NCBI GenBank assembly: GCA_963770295.1
Contig: CAVYPA010000025.1
Span: forward strand, 32,632 to 96,631
Length of the DNA stretch: 64,000 bases
Direction: 5' to 3'
From: AWTP1-13 sp963770295
GTDB lineage: Bacteria; Pseudomonadota; Alphaproteobacteria; Rhizobiales; Hyphomicrobiaceae
Of this stretch, positions 1 to 10,294 are shown one piece after another. The notes below the pieces were generated by a model. That model was not told the origin of the DNA, did not search any database, and saw nothing but the letters and a program-made list of their open reading frames with translations. How positions within the stretch are numbered: position 1 is the stretch's first letter; every line of letters begins with the position of its first letter. The position numbers were made by a program, and so were the translations under genes.

Positions 1-522
1 GCGTACGTCGGTGCCGACCAATTCGTCGGACCGGAGCGAGGTATTCATGCTGGTGACCGGCTGCGCGTTGGCGATCTCCAGTTGCCGCCAGCCCTGCAGG
101 TTCGTCGGCGAAACTTTCGCGCTGCGCATATCGGCCACGTAAACATTGTAGATATTGCGGGTCGCAGCGAGCACATCCTCACAGGGCTGTTGCTTCCCTT
201 GCCGGGCGAGAATATTGGCGGAGGCAACAAGCGTCCGAAGCTCGTAGCCTCGCCGCGCGTTCTGAAAGCCGGCTCTAGTTTCACGGCCGAGGCCATATAA
301 GCCGCCATATCCATATCCGTACATCGGATAGCCGTAACCATACCCAGAACCACCCACCCAATAGCCGTCTTTCTCCATCTGTTTGTCGAAAGCGCGCAAA
401 TCGTTGAGGCACTTCTCTGCTGGCTTAACGGCCGTGACTCTCTTTTCAGCCGCCAGCAAGGTGGTGGCAAAACCAAGACAGAGAAATGCTGCCACGGCGC
501 CAGCTAGTGTCGAGCGTTCCAT
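1..522 (-). CDS. Secreted PRC-barrel-type protein, 3' end cut by window edge
   Basis: The reading frame runs from ATG at 522 to the window edge (174 codons, no stop), so the C-terminus is missing. An AGGAG ribosome-binding site lies about 10 bases upstream. The product starts with a signal peptide (MERSTLAGAVAAFLCLGFAT, then LLAAEK), followed by a Gly/Tyr-rich stretch near residues 50-65 and a soluble segment. It ends in SMNTSLRSDELVGTDVR, which resembles the entry strand of a PRC-barrel (LRADELIGxxV). Exported PRC-barrel proteins are common in Bradyrhizobium-like genomes; their role is poorly known. I infer a periplasmic or envelope protein. The frame and start are secure, the family is moderately so. 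Confidence 0.8.
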   Translation of the reverse strand, partial: MERSTLAGAVAAFLCLGFATTLLAAEKRVTAVKPAEKCLNDLRAFDKQMEKDGYWVGGSGYGYGYPMYGYGYGGLYGLGRETRAGFQNARRGYELRTLVASANILARQGKQQPCEDVLAATRNIYNVYVADMRSAKVSPTNLQGWRQLEIANAQPVTSMNTSLRSDELVGTDVR

Positions 523-609
523 GTGACCCGGTCTCCTTATTGTCGTTTGGACCCAGCAGCAATGGGAGCGACTGCCAGATACCACGCTGGCGAACTGGCT
601 AATTCAGAG

Positions 610-852
610 TTACTGAACAAGCTTTGCGCGAAGGTGCGCGAACTCCTGGGCGCTGATCGATCCAGATTTTTTTAGCCGATCAAGCTTTTCAATTTCGTCG
701 GCAACACTAAAGCCAGCCACCCGCCGGAGTTCGTCACGTGCCTGATAAGTCTGCTGGTTGCTGCGTTCCGCCATACCCTTGGCCTCGAAGATCATGTACG
801 CGAACACCCCGATGTATGGGGCTACAATTAGCCGGGTTGGCCCCGCATTCAT
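610..852 (-). CDS. SHOCT-domain small membrane protein
   Basis: 80 residues. An N-terminal hydrophobic segment (about residues 6-23, RLIVAPYIGVFAYMIFEA) is followed by a charged linker. The C-terminus (about 52-80, EIEKLDRLKKSGSISAQEFA) is a classic SHOCT motif, a short helical hairpin often at the end of membrane or stress proteins and thought to mediate oligomerisation. The start at 852 is an ATG without a strong ribosome-binding site. It is separated from the exported gene at 1-522 by about 90 bases on the same strand, so co-transcription is possible. Family call is from the motif only. Confidence 0.75.
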   Translation of the reverse strand: MNAGPTRLIVAPYIGVFAYMIFEAKGMAERSNQQTYQARDELRRVAGFSVADEIEKLDRLKKSGSISAQEFAHLRAKLVQ

Positions 853-939
853 GGCATCGCCGGGCGCGAGAGGTCCGATGCGTATGGCATCGTTACTTCG
901 TGCGCGTAAGGCTCGATCTTGGCCTCGGCGAGGATCACT

Positions 940-1235
940 AAGAGAGATTCAGGCCTTGCCACGGAGGCGTAAACAGAGCAATCGGTTCGAATCCTGATTT
1001 CAGAGTGAGACGTACCCTGAGCACTCCCGTCGGCAGTGTCCAGGCCGCGGCCGTCTTGCCGCCGTTCCCCTTGGGCGAGGTCCTTCCCTCCACGGCCTCC
1101 GCAGAGGGCGAGCCCTCGTTGTTCGGCTGCTTCACTGGGGACACCGCGTCGAACGGGCTTGTCGCCGTGCGCCGAGCGGCGCGACCGATTTCGAGAGACT
1201 GTGTCAGGTGCTGACAACGCGCGCCCCGAGCGCGC
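940..1235 (-). pseudogene. Possible group II intron reverse transcriptase leader remnant
   Basis: The minus-strand frame reads VKQPNNEGSPSAEAVEGRTS then PKGNGGKTAAAWTL, which resembles the low-complexity leader preceding the reverse transcriptase domain of bacterial group II intron proteins (PSAEPVEGR..KGN). No reverse transcriptase motifs follow, so this would be a fragment only. The call rests on remembered family resemblance and is weak; non-coding DNA is the alternative. Confidence 0.3.
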
Positions 1236-1249
1236 CAAGGTCCTGGGAC

Positions 1250-1655
1250 ACTGGCCAGAGCCCACAGGATCGAGGCCATCGTCGTCACGGAGCTGAGCCG
1301 CTGGGGCCGGAGCACTCAGGAGCTAGTACAGACGCTCGACGATTTGCATGGCTGGAAAGGTAGCATCCTGGCTCAGACGGGCCTAAGTTTCGATCTCAGC
1401 ACCGCGAGCGGCAAGCTGATGCGCACCATCATGGCCGGCCTCGCCGAATTCGAGCGCGAGCGGCGGGTAGGGCGCGCGGCGTAAAGCTCGGGCGGCAGCC
1501 AGGTCAGCATCCTTCAGACAAGAAGGCCAAGCGGGTGCTCGGCATGCATGCCGACGCGGCGGGCTGTCCGATCGCGGCTGATCGGCCGCAATCTCGGACT
1601 AAGCAAGAATACGGTAATGGAGATCGTCAAGCGCGAAGAGGCGCGACCTCCCTAA
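1250..1655 (+). pseudogene. Serine recombinase (resolvase) remnant
   Basis: From about 1260 the frame reads IEAIVVTELSRWGRSTQELV, then LMRTIMAGLAEFERERR, the catalytic-domain core of small serine recombinases (VTELSRWGRS and AGLAEFER motifs). The frame stops at 1483-1485, but another frame continues with VKLGRQPGQ, KKAKRVL and IGRNLGLSKNTVMEIVKRE, the C-terminal helix-turn-helix, to a stop at 1655. The N-terminal part with the catalytic serine is absent and at least one frameshift is present, so it is inactive. It marks past insertion or inversion activity here. Confidence 0.8.
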
Positions 1656-1670
1656 CTCACGCGCCGGGAA

Positions 1671-2404
1671 TTACGTAGCTGCATCTGCTCTCGGACGGTT
1701 AAATACGGCTAGCGTTGCGTAGGGGTAGTGCACATCCCGTATGTCACGGGCGAGGACAAGGCAGCGTGCCGCGCCTGATCGTTCGAACACGTGAGAGGCC
1801 GCATTTTCCATGATCTGATGCCTATTCTCATCTTCAAAGAATGCCACGCACGCGAAACCCACAGCGCGCCATTCGGGTGGAAGGAGTATCACAATATTTT
1901 CGCTGTCGGGTGCGTCGCGCGGCTGACTAAGCAGCTTGGACCTCATCCGCACATAGTGCTGCTCAAACTCCGCCTGTTGCTCAACGCGGAGGCTTAAGAG
2001 TAGGAGTGCAATCTCTGTCCATCGTGGATCTTTCGCTGCGTCAGGCGGGTGACGATGTCAACGAGCCACTTACCCATCTTGCGTCTGGGGAGCTGGCGAG
2101 CCAAACCCTGATCGCGGGCCTGAAAGTACTGGTCGATCTTGCCCGACATCCCGACCGCAATGATGCTCCTCTCCCCCTTCTCGGAATCGCCGAGATCGAG
2201 GCCGGTGGCGAGGTAGAGGCCCAACAAGTCCAGCTCATCCCCAAGATAAACCACAGTCTCCTGAATACGTTGCTCGCGTTCCCGAGCCACCTGCCGCACG
2301 CTAATGTGCTGGCCCTCGTTGCCCACCGCCTCACCGCGCAAGGCCCATGAACGACGCGGCCTATGCCGCGAAAGCCCGCAACAATCACCCTCAACGTGTC
2401 CCAA
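1671..2404 (-). pseudogene. Unknown-function protein gene split by one frameshift
   Basis: Two overlapping minus-strand frames make one protein-like sequence. The upstream frame (2404 to about 2040) reads ETVVYLGDELDLLGLYLATG and ARQLPRRKMGKWLVDIVTRL. The downstream frame then continues DPRWTEIALLLLSLRVEQQ, RMRSKLLSQP and SENIVILLPPEWRAVGFACV to the stop at 1671. The join lies near 2035-2050 and needs a one-base change. I do not recognise a named domain; it looks like a cytosolic accessory protein. The N-terminus before about 2330 looks degenerate. Likely a recent pseudogene or an assembly error. Confidence 0.65.
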
Positions 2405-3052
2405 AGCGTCCCGCCCGGCCAGCCGTCAATCCGGCCGATGCAGCGCGACCGCCGCTGACCGTCTTAACTACAAGTGATTACGGCGAATAAAATGGGCTAG
2501 GACGCTAACCTTCCAGCCGTGCAAATCGTCGAGGGTCTGGACGAGGTCTTGCGTGCTGCGGCCACACCGGCTGACAATTGAACCCCTCACGAGTTCGGCA
2601 GCGAAAATGCAGCATTTATCGGGCAAAAAGCACTGCAGCTAGTGTATCAAATACACTCTAGTCTAACAAGGACAAGATTCACCGTGCTAATCCGGAGTCC
2701 GGTTTTGAGTAACGCCCTTCGAGGTCGAGTGACTTCAGGACGTCGCTGGCTGACGCGCTATTGCTGAAGGTTCGCGGTCACCAGGCCGGCGGCAGCGCGA
2801 CGATCAATCCCGCGACGCGGGCTCTTCTTTGTCAAGGCATCAAGACGCGGGGGCTTCCGGTTCCGATGGTCAAGCAGAACTAATAATGGCTTGAGATTTG
2901 GAGTGGGTCGCAGCCGTTGTTGACCCCGATCCGACATCGATCGTGCCACGCAATGCCCTTGCACATTCGCGCACTCTGGCTTGGCGCCCCTGCACTAGCA
3001 GTCGATTTCATGGCAGTCTAGTGGAGACAACACAACATCACCGGAGGCGTTG
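2405..3052. other. Gene-free stretch upstream of P450
   Basis: About 650 bases with only short open frames of no recognisable family. There is an AT-richer patch around 2640-2680 that may hold promoter elements, but I see no clear -35/-10 pair. Confidence 0.5.
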
Positions 3053-4318
3053 ATGCGTGCTCACTTGGTTCCGTCCGCCAGCATCGATCTGTCCGACAAC
3101 GCCACGTTTGCCCAGGGATTCCCGCACGAGCACTTCACATGGGCACGCGAGCATGCCCCCATCTACTGGCATGAACCAACGCCCATAACCCCTGATGGGG
3201 AGGGCTTCTGGGTGATGAGCCGGCACGAGGATGCCATGGCCATCATGCTCGATCCGGTAACGTTTTCCTCCGACAAGGGTGGCGGGCGCACTGCTGGCGG
3301 CACCGGGCTGCATGACGAGTACCAGGCTGGCAAGTTCCTTAACTGGACCGACGATCCTCGGCACAAGCGGCTGCGTGGCCTCGTCAACAAGGGCTTCACC
3401 AACCGGGCCATCCACGATCTTGAGGCGGAGCTGCGCCGCCGCACGGTCGGCCTGATCGAGGCGTCGCCCGAAAACGAACCGTTCGATTTCGTCGAACGCT
3501 TCTCGCGTGATCTCCCGCTGCAAGCGATCTGCCTGTTGCTCGGAGTGCCACAAGGAGACCGCGCGCAGCTTGCGGCATGGGTTGACGCCGGCGTCGCCGC
3601 ACCAACGCCGGAGATTATTGCCAGAGACTATGCGCGGCGCCTGCGTGACTATGCCACCGGCCTGATCGCCCGGAAGCGCAAAAATCTGACCGATGATATC
3701 ATGTCGACGATTATCAGGGCGCAGCTCGAGCCGGGGGAAGATGGCAGCGACGGCGGCCCCCTTACGGATGATGAACTGGTCAATTTCTTCATGCTGCTAT
3801 TTCCGGCTGGCGCCGAAACGACGCGCAGCGCCATCGCTGGCGGTTTGCGAGCGTTGATAGCACACCCTGAGCAGCTCGACCGGTTGCGTACGACCGGCAT
3901 CGCCGAGATGCGCATCGCCGTCGACGAGATCCTGCGCTGGACCACGCCCTCGATCCACAAGCGCCGCACGGCAACGCGCGAGGTGAACTACAAGGGCCAC
4001 CGCATCAAGGCCGGCGACAAGGTCACTTACTGGGAGATGTCGGCCAATCGCGATCAGGCCGTGTTCGACGAACCCTTCCGATTCAACATTGCCCGCTCGC
4101 CCAACCGTCACGTGGCCCTCGGCTTCGGTGCCCATGTGTGCCTTGGCGCCAGCCTGGCTCGCATGGAGATTCGGCTGGCCTTCGCCGAGCTGCTGGCGCG
4201 GGTTGAAGCCTTCACGCCCGAGGGGCCGATCGAGTGGATGCCGAGCAACCGTCTGCTCGGCATTCGGCACATGCCGCTGAGCATCCAGTTTCGCAGGGAC
4301 AAGATGTTCACTGCCTGA
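3053..4318 (+). CDS. Bacterial class I cytochrome P450
   Basis: 421 residues, normal for soluble bacterial P450s, no membrane anchor. Visible landmarks: I-helix oxygen-activation motif AGAETTR (252-258), K-helix ExxR (EILR, Glu292/Arg295), and the haem-binding loop LGFGAHVCLGASLAR with the axial Cys at about residue 363. The start is chosen at ATG 3053 because GGAGG sits five bases upstream; a TTG one codon earlier is possible. The enzyme would hydroxylate a hydrophobic substrate with electrons from a separate ferredoxin and reductase; neither gene is nearby. Overall layout resembles CYP125/142/124-like sterol or terpenoid hydroxylases, but the substrate cannot be read from sequence. The gene is intact in a region where most neighbours are broken. 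Confidence 0.95.
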   Translation: MRAHLVPSASIDLSDNATFAQGFPHEHFTWAREHAPIYWHEPTPITPDGEGFWVMSRHEDAMAIMLDPVTFSSDKGGGRTAGGTGLHDEYQAGKFLNWTDDPRHKRLRGLVNKGFTNRAIHDLEAELRRRTVGLIEASPENEPFDFVERFSRDLPLQAICLLLGVPQGDRAQLAAWVDAGVAAPTPEIIARDYARRLRDYATGLIARKRKNLTDDIMSTIIRAQLEPGEDGSDGGPLTDDELVNFFMLLFPAGAETTRSAIAGGLRALIAHPEQLDRLRTTGIAEMRIAVDEILRWTTPSIHKRRTATREVNYKGHRIKAGDKVTYWEMSANRDQAVFDEPFRFNIARSPNRHVALGFGAHVCLGASLARMEIRLAFAELLARVEAFTPEGPIEWMPSNRLLGIRHMPLSIQFRRDKMFTA

Positions 4319-5145
4319 TGTGCCTGACCACCGCACCACGACAAGGTCGCCAAACCCTATAATCGGGTAGCCAAGCCCCACGTGCAGGTCGGTGCGCGCT
4401 CTCACGACAGCTAAGACCGAGACCGAGTGGTCAACTTCGACTTCAACAGCAACTACTTCCAGCCACCGCTGCCGCCGCTGATGCGGCGCGACATGAAGTC
4501 CAGCCAGGATGCCGCGCGCTCCCTGGCCGGAGATTGGACGCCCCGCGACTTCCCGCTGACATCGCCGGAGGCCCACTGGGAGCCCGGTGTTGACGCCCTG
4601 AAACGAGCGGTCGCCTCAGCACTGCTCGATCGCTTTGATCGAGGCGCACGGCTTCGACGATTATGCGGCCAAAACTCATCTTGGCGCTCCTTCTGTCGAA
4701 CGGATAGGGCGCCGTATCCAGCGCTCTAAGCCTGCCGAAACGCTGCCCCGCGAGATCGAGCTTGCTCATGGATGTTTCTCCAAAACACAAAGGGGGCCGC
4801 TTTGCCAGGGACCGCCTGCTCGATAAGGTTTCGTGCGCGCTTAGCCGCCGGTGAGTTAGTCTTCCTTCGCGGCTGGCTTATAAGTCGGGCCGCGGGTGAG
4901 GATGACCGAGATCCGGCCCAGCGCGAGACTCAGGGCGATCGCCGCTTTACCCGCTTCGACGCCTTCTGCTTCAGCCTGGTTGACACGTCGAGGCGGCGCT
5001 GGTCGGGTGCAAGCTTGGCGTTTGGCGGACGGACTTCCGATCATACTGCACGTTCGCTACTAGGGCCGACGGGAGCGGAGCGACGGTCGCGCACCGAGCG
5101 CAGGAAGGCGCAGACGAATGTACTCGGCGGGAGTGTTCTGGCTTC
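4319..5145. other. Region without a confident gene
   Basis: About 830 bases with several short overlapping frames on both strands. One minus-strand frame starting near 4769 begins MSKLDLAGQRFGRL, similar to the opening of phage-type AP2-like proteins (LDLTGQRFGRL), but it loses similarity within 20 codons. Nothing else is recognisable; it may be residue of deleted genes. Confidence 0.4.
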
Positions 5146-5691
5146 CTAAACGTATTTTCGGGTCACAAGTCCCAATAAACCGGTGGTGTAAGCTTCAGCG
5201 GTTGTGCGCCAGATACCTGCTGGCGGTCTTCCCGCGGGTCGCGGCGTCGCCAGGAGCAATGTCACCTGCCGGGCGCTCACTAAGTTGATTATCTCCACGT
5301 CTGGATAATCGAGTACCCACCACAAGTCTACCGGCTTCGGCTGCGGAGCGCCGCTCAGAGACAGCTGTAGCGTCTTCAATAGACCAGTCCCGATGATGGG
5401 CGCGATGGGTTGCTTTTCTGGGAAGTAAACGTCAGGAGAGCCAACATCAAGCCAATGAGATATAAAGTAGTCCGAAATTGACCTGATTTGGGGAGCTGCA
5501 ACTCCCAATGGTAAGAAGAGGTGGTGCGCGAGCGTCATTTCCAGATTTGGAAAATCACTACTTGCCGTATTAGATAGCGCCTGCTCGAGCGTAGTAAGAA
5601 GATCTCGCGCATTGGGTCTCGTTGACATCTCGTCGAGGTGATGGAAGAGCGGTCCTTTCGCCACCGCGCTGAAAGGAATAAATGGACCCAT
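5146..5691 (-). CDS. Hypothetical soluble protein
   Basis: 181 residues from ATG 5691; an internal ATG at 5628 is an alternative start. No signal peptide, membrane segment or known motif. Composition and even hydrophobic spacing (ALSNTASSDFPNLEMTLAHH, YPDVEIINLVSARQVTLLLA) look like a real folded protein. It lies 53 bases downstream of the cyclase/TPR gene on the same strand, so it may be co-transcribed with it. Function unknown. Confidence 0.55.
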   Translation of the reverse strand: MGPFIPFSAVAKGPLFHHLDEMSTRPNARDLLTTLEQALSNTASSDFPNLEMTLAHHLFLPLGVAAPQIRSISDYFISHWLDVGSPDVYFPEKQPIAPIIGTGLLKTLQLSLSGAPQPKPVDLWWVLDYPDVEIINLVSARQVTLLLATPRPAGRPPAGIWRTTAEAYTTGLLGLVTRKYV

Positions 5692-5744
5692 CGTTCAATC
5701 CTCCCGTCCAGTTTGGGCACCCACGAGCCGCCTTTGCATGGCGG

Positions 5745-8700
5745 TCAAGCTTTAATCCTCAAGTCCGCGAGAAGCGAGCGAGCGCAGGCAACTTCCAATA
5801 TCTCTCGGGAGGCAGGATACCGCTCCAAGACAGTCGCCAGAACATCAGAACCCCGACGCGGGTCACGCTCGCCTTGCAGCAAGCGTGTACGACTTAGTGT
5901 GGCTCTCAATTCCAAGGTCCATGCCCGCTGGCGACGCGCAATTTGGCAGGCCTTGCGCAAGCTTGCTTGAGCAGCATCGAGGTCTCTTCCAGGGTGCAAC
6001 GCCGCAATCTCGCCGTGCACTCGGTGAATCTCGGCATCCCAAACACGCGTCCCCCAGCCTGGTGGGCCAGCCGCCTTTTGCAGTGTAGCAGAAGCTTCCT
6101 CTTTGTTGCCTAACTGAACCAAGAATTCAGCGACCTGCACATAGAATCCACGCGCGCCGAGCCCGGTACCTGTTTGCTCGAGTGCTGACAGGCCGCGACG
6201 CATCCGCTGAACGCCCTGGACCAACTTGCCCTGCTTTGCGAGGGCCCAACCTCCTTGGATTGTGGCGATCGCTTCGAAGTAAGCGTAGTGATTGCGCCCC
6301 GAGATTGCTAGCAGTTCGTCCGACAAATGCTTAACGGCATCGCTATCATTGAAGAGCGCGTGGACGCGCCCGGCGAATGCCAAAGCATCCACATAGCTAT
6401 ATAGGTGCGCTGGGTCTCGCGCCCGCTCCCGAGCCACGCAGAGGTTCTGCTCGACCGTGGCCAATGCATCATCTGCATATCCCATAAACGCGAGTACATG
6501 AGCTAAATAGGACCGGCAAAAGACACCAGGATTTGAGCCGTGGGAAAATAAGTGCGGTTCGTCGCACTCCGGGCGAGTGAGCGCGGCTGCTTTCTCCAAC
6601 AGCCTCCGTGCTCTTCCAAATCGACCAAATTGCATTTCGATCATGCCCTTGGCCAGGTAGGCATCGACGAACGGCTTCCTAGGATCCTGTTTCGCAAGTG
6701 CGTGCAGGTTTTGCGCGATGTTACTTGCAGCGCGGAGATCACCTTTGACGAAATGCGCCATCATCAATCCGAACTCGATGCTGAAATCTTGGCTCACTCT
6801 CGGTAAGCTGTTCGCATAGTTCGCGAGCCCGGAGGTATGCTTTCTGAACCTCCAAGTCAGCGACGCCTCTGATGGAACCCAGGACGGCAGCGTGCTGCAT
6901 CGTTAGCCGAAGTTCCATCCCCTGATGCCCGGCGATTTCGGCGACACTATTGAGTGCTTTTTCCAACAGGTTCACCGCCTCGATCTGCGCTGCGCGGCGG
7001 ACCGCCGCCGCCGCGGCGCGCTCCCAGGCGGCGATCGCGCGGGCATGCATGCCTGCCTGCCTATAGTGATCGCCAACAAGGTCGCTCAATTCACCATCTG
7101 ACCGTGCCTCATCATGTTCAAGATGTTCAGCGATGTTTCGGTGGATCTCGCGACGCCTGCGCCGCAAAAGTGATTCATAGGCGGCGTCCTTGATCAAAGC
7201 ATGCTTGAATTCGAAACCCTCAGCTCCCGATATTTCTGTCGGTTTGACGAGCTCCGCTCGGACGAGGCGCTCCAGATCCGCGCGGAGACGCTCGTGTGAA
7301 AGTTTTGAAACAGTGGCCAGCAAGCTGAAAGAAAACTCGTGCCCAATGATTGCGGCATATCCCGCAGTCTCTCGCGCCGATCCCACCTGATCGAGGCGAG
7401 CCATCAGATAACCACTTAGCGTTGTCGGAATCGCGATCGGAGCGAGGGGATCGCTCAGGAGTTGGCTTGGGCCGCCCTTTTCCAAGAGCCCAAGCACGCC
7501 TTTAGTCAACTCTTCTAAGTAAAGAGGATTGCCTTCGGCCTTGCGCACCAAAATCTTGGTTAAAGGGGGTGGAATATCACGCCCCTTTGCTGTTGAGAGT
7601 ATTAGCTGCCGCGCTTCGTACTCTTCAAAATCCCAGAGTGGACAAATATTGACATGGGATTGACGCAACCATGGCTCGTCCAATGTGAGGCCCGACTGTC
7701 CCTGATCGTCGCGTTCCGTGCGCAACGTCGCCAAGATGAGCATATGGGCTTCTACACACCGCGCGACGAGTTGGCTCATGAATAGTTTCGATGTCGGGTC
7801 AAGCCATTGCGCATCCTCAAACAAGAGCAGGAGCGGCTTCTGCAACGAGATTGCACTGATCCATCTTTCCAGCACCTCCAACGTACGCTGCCGCTTCTCA
7901 CGCGGACCGATTGCCAAACCTTCGACTGTCGCACCGCCGTCGATGCCGAGTAGATCGGCGATGAGGTGAAAGTCCAGAAGATCCCAACTGAGTAACGCCG
8001 AAAGCTTACCCAACTTCGCCAGTTTTGCGTGGGTTGGTTCAGCGCCCTCTATCTGCGCCAACTGCAGTAACTTTCGTATTATGGGATGCAAGACCACGTT
8101 TCTATGATGTGGTGAGCACCGGAGCGCTATCATCACTCCTGATCCAGGTACAGACGCGGTGATGCGATCGTGCAGCGCCAACGCTACTCGGGATTTTCCC
8201 ACGCCTGCCTTGCCGCAGATGATGGCTACCTGCCCCCTGCCTGTCTCAGCGCGACGCCAGAGGTCAAGCAGCAGCGTCATTTCGCGATCACGATTAATGA
8301 GGGGGCCAGAACTTTGGTTCCAATCCGGCTCCTGCCCATGACGCTCTGACACGACCTGAGATATTGCGATCTTGCGACCGAATCCCTTCAGTGTCTGTTC
8401 GCCCAGATCGCGGTACTCGAAGTGTCGGCTCGCAAGCACCCTGGTTTCCGGGTCGACCACAATGGAATCCGGCTCCGCTCGATCTTGCAGTCGAGCTGCA
8501 AGGTTTGCCGCTCCACCAATCACCGCATTTCTCTCTAGGTTTGCCTCCGCGCCAATGTCTCCAACCACTACCGGACCAGTCGCTATGCCGATGCGGACTC
8601 GCAGGTTCACGCCATGCTTGTGACCGGCGTCGCGATTGAGACCCTCCATCGACTCGAGGATCCCAAGCCCGGCACGAATAGCCCGTTCACCATCGTCCTC

Positions 8701-9138
8701 GTGAGCTTGTGGGTAACCAAAGAACGCTAGTATGCCGTCGCCTATAAATCTTTGGACGAACCCCCCGAAACGTTGGATCGGCGGGATGCACGCCCGTCGA
8801 TAGGCCTGGATCATTTCGCGCACGTCCTCCGCGTCAAAGCGTTCCGAGAGCGCGGAGGAGCCCGCTAGATCACAAAACAGCACAGTGAGCTGTCGACGCT
8901 GCGCTTCAGCCGCTTCCTTGGTTTGGTCGTTCTCGCGAAGCTGAGCGATTGCATCGAAAAATATGCGCCTGTGGCCAAGAGAAAAACCAAGGTCCTGAAG
9001 GTCCTGGTCTGAAAGGAGTCGCACGGCACGGGAGTCGATATCGTTCTGCGCGAATATTGATGCGTATTCGCTGAGCCCTATTTGCGTAAGCCAGACACCC
9101 AAGTCGTTCACGGAAGAATTCATTTGCCACTGCCGCAC
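5745..9138 (-). pseudogene. SAM / class III cyclase / AAA ATPase / TPR signalling protein with one frameshift
   Basis: Two overlapping frames form one protein of about 1130 residues. The first (9138-6739) holds a SAM domain (about 8-65), a class III nucleotidyl cyclase domain (about 82-250; metal-site segments VLFCDLAGSS and RFIGDGILAFFG), and an AAA/STAND-type ATPase with P-loop CGKAGVGKSRV and Walker B LLLLFEDAQWLD. The second frame (6797-5745) continues the TPR-like helical repeats to LRIKA. The join near 6795-6810 needs a +1 shift. In the cyclase site both metal Asp residues are present, but the usual substrate-specifying Lys is Arg and the IGD aspartate is Gly (AVIGGAANLAARL), so activity is doubtful. 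Start is 9138 or ATG 9123. Whether the shift is a true lesion or a base-calling error cannot be told here. Confidence 0.85.
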
Positions 9139-9199
9139 TCAAGACCAACGGTACTCTCGAGAGACACGTTGATCAAGGAGCTATCCGAAAATTACGATG

Positions 9200-9667
9200 A
9201 GCGACCCAGGTGCCCTTGGGGCCAACTTTCCCTACTCAGCATCCGGGCGCACGGCAAGCCTCATGCGTGGACGGAGCAAACTCAGGTAGAGGGTCGCAAG
9301 AAGGGCGGCGTCCCCAAGGACTACGCATCGATGGACCCAAACGCTGGAAGACGATGACACTGCATCCCCACGAGTTCATCTGGCGATTCCTCTCCCACGT
9401 GCTGCCAAAGGCTTCCACCGCATCCGCCATTACGGCTTGTTCGCCAGCGGCAATCGTGCCGTCAACATCGCACGCGCACGCCAGCTGCTCGGCGCTGCCC
9501 CGCGCATCGTTGAGCATGAAGAGCAGAAGGCCGCTGCCTCCGATGAGCCGCGCGTCCTGCCCTGCCCATGCCCCCGCTGCGGCGGCCGGATGATCGTCAT
9601 CGAGGTTTTCGCACGCGGCTGCGAGCCGACATATCGGCCAACGCCGATCAGGATCGACACATCATGA
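9200..9667 (+). pseudogene. IS91-family transposase C-terminal remnant
   Basis: One frame reads RIDGPKRWKTMTLHPHEFIW then RFLSHVLP; a one-base shift later it continues GFHRIRHYGLFASGNRA, ARARQLLGAAP and CPCPRCGGRMIVIEVFARGC to TGA at 9667. This is the end of the IS91 Y2 transposase with its CxxCxxR zinc-like motif. The catalytic tyrosines lie in the missing N-terminal two thirds. The following 300 bases (to about 9990) resemble the non-coding right end of such an element. The element is dead. Confidence 0.75.
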
Positions 9668-10294
9668 CGGCTGTTCGCATGGCTCGCCGCAAACCCACCC
9701 CTCTACCATGCCGGTCATCGCCCGGAGGCGATCCCGTTCGCCTTGTTAGGCCTCATCTCTGGCTCATAGAGCCCGTTGAGCACCCCCTCGACGAGACCAG
9801 CTCCCTCTCATTGCCCTCCCAGAAGGAGGCCCTCGCGCTTCGGACTGCCTAATCCACCGTCCCAACCATGCCCTCCGCGCGACAAATCCCCATAGCGCCC
9901 GCTGCACCGCCAGCGCTCCCCCTCCCGCGATTTCGTGCCTTGGCGCTTTTCCGACGCCTGCCGTCAGCGTGTGCGGATCGGGTTGTCATGCAGGCATGGT
10001 CGTATCCAGGCCAGGGGAAATGACAGGCGATTAGCGGGATTTTGTGCGGCCAGCATGTCGAGCACGCGTACCCGTGAAATTCGCCGATTGCTTAGGATCG
10101 GTATCCTACGCAAATTCAATGCGCAGGTTTTCAACCGGTAGGATCTGGTGGTGCGTCCGATCGCCAATGGCCGCGGCCATGCGCCGGTGAGGGGCTCTTC
10201 CGCGAGTTCTGTTCGTGTTACGGTCCCAGCACCCGAACGACCCACCCCAATGCAAGCCGGTGGGAGTTCAGAGGAGTATTTCAAGGAGGTAACA

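Noticed and set aside
984..994. GGTTCGAATCC, like a tRNA T-loop
   Set aside because: Flanking bases do not form a T stem and no acceptor or anticodon arm can be drawn; chance or a very old remnant.
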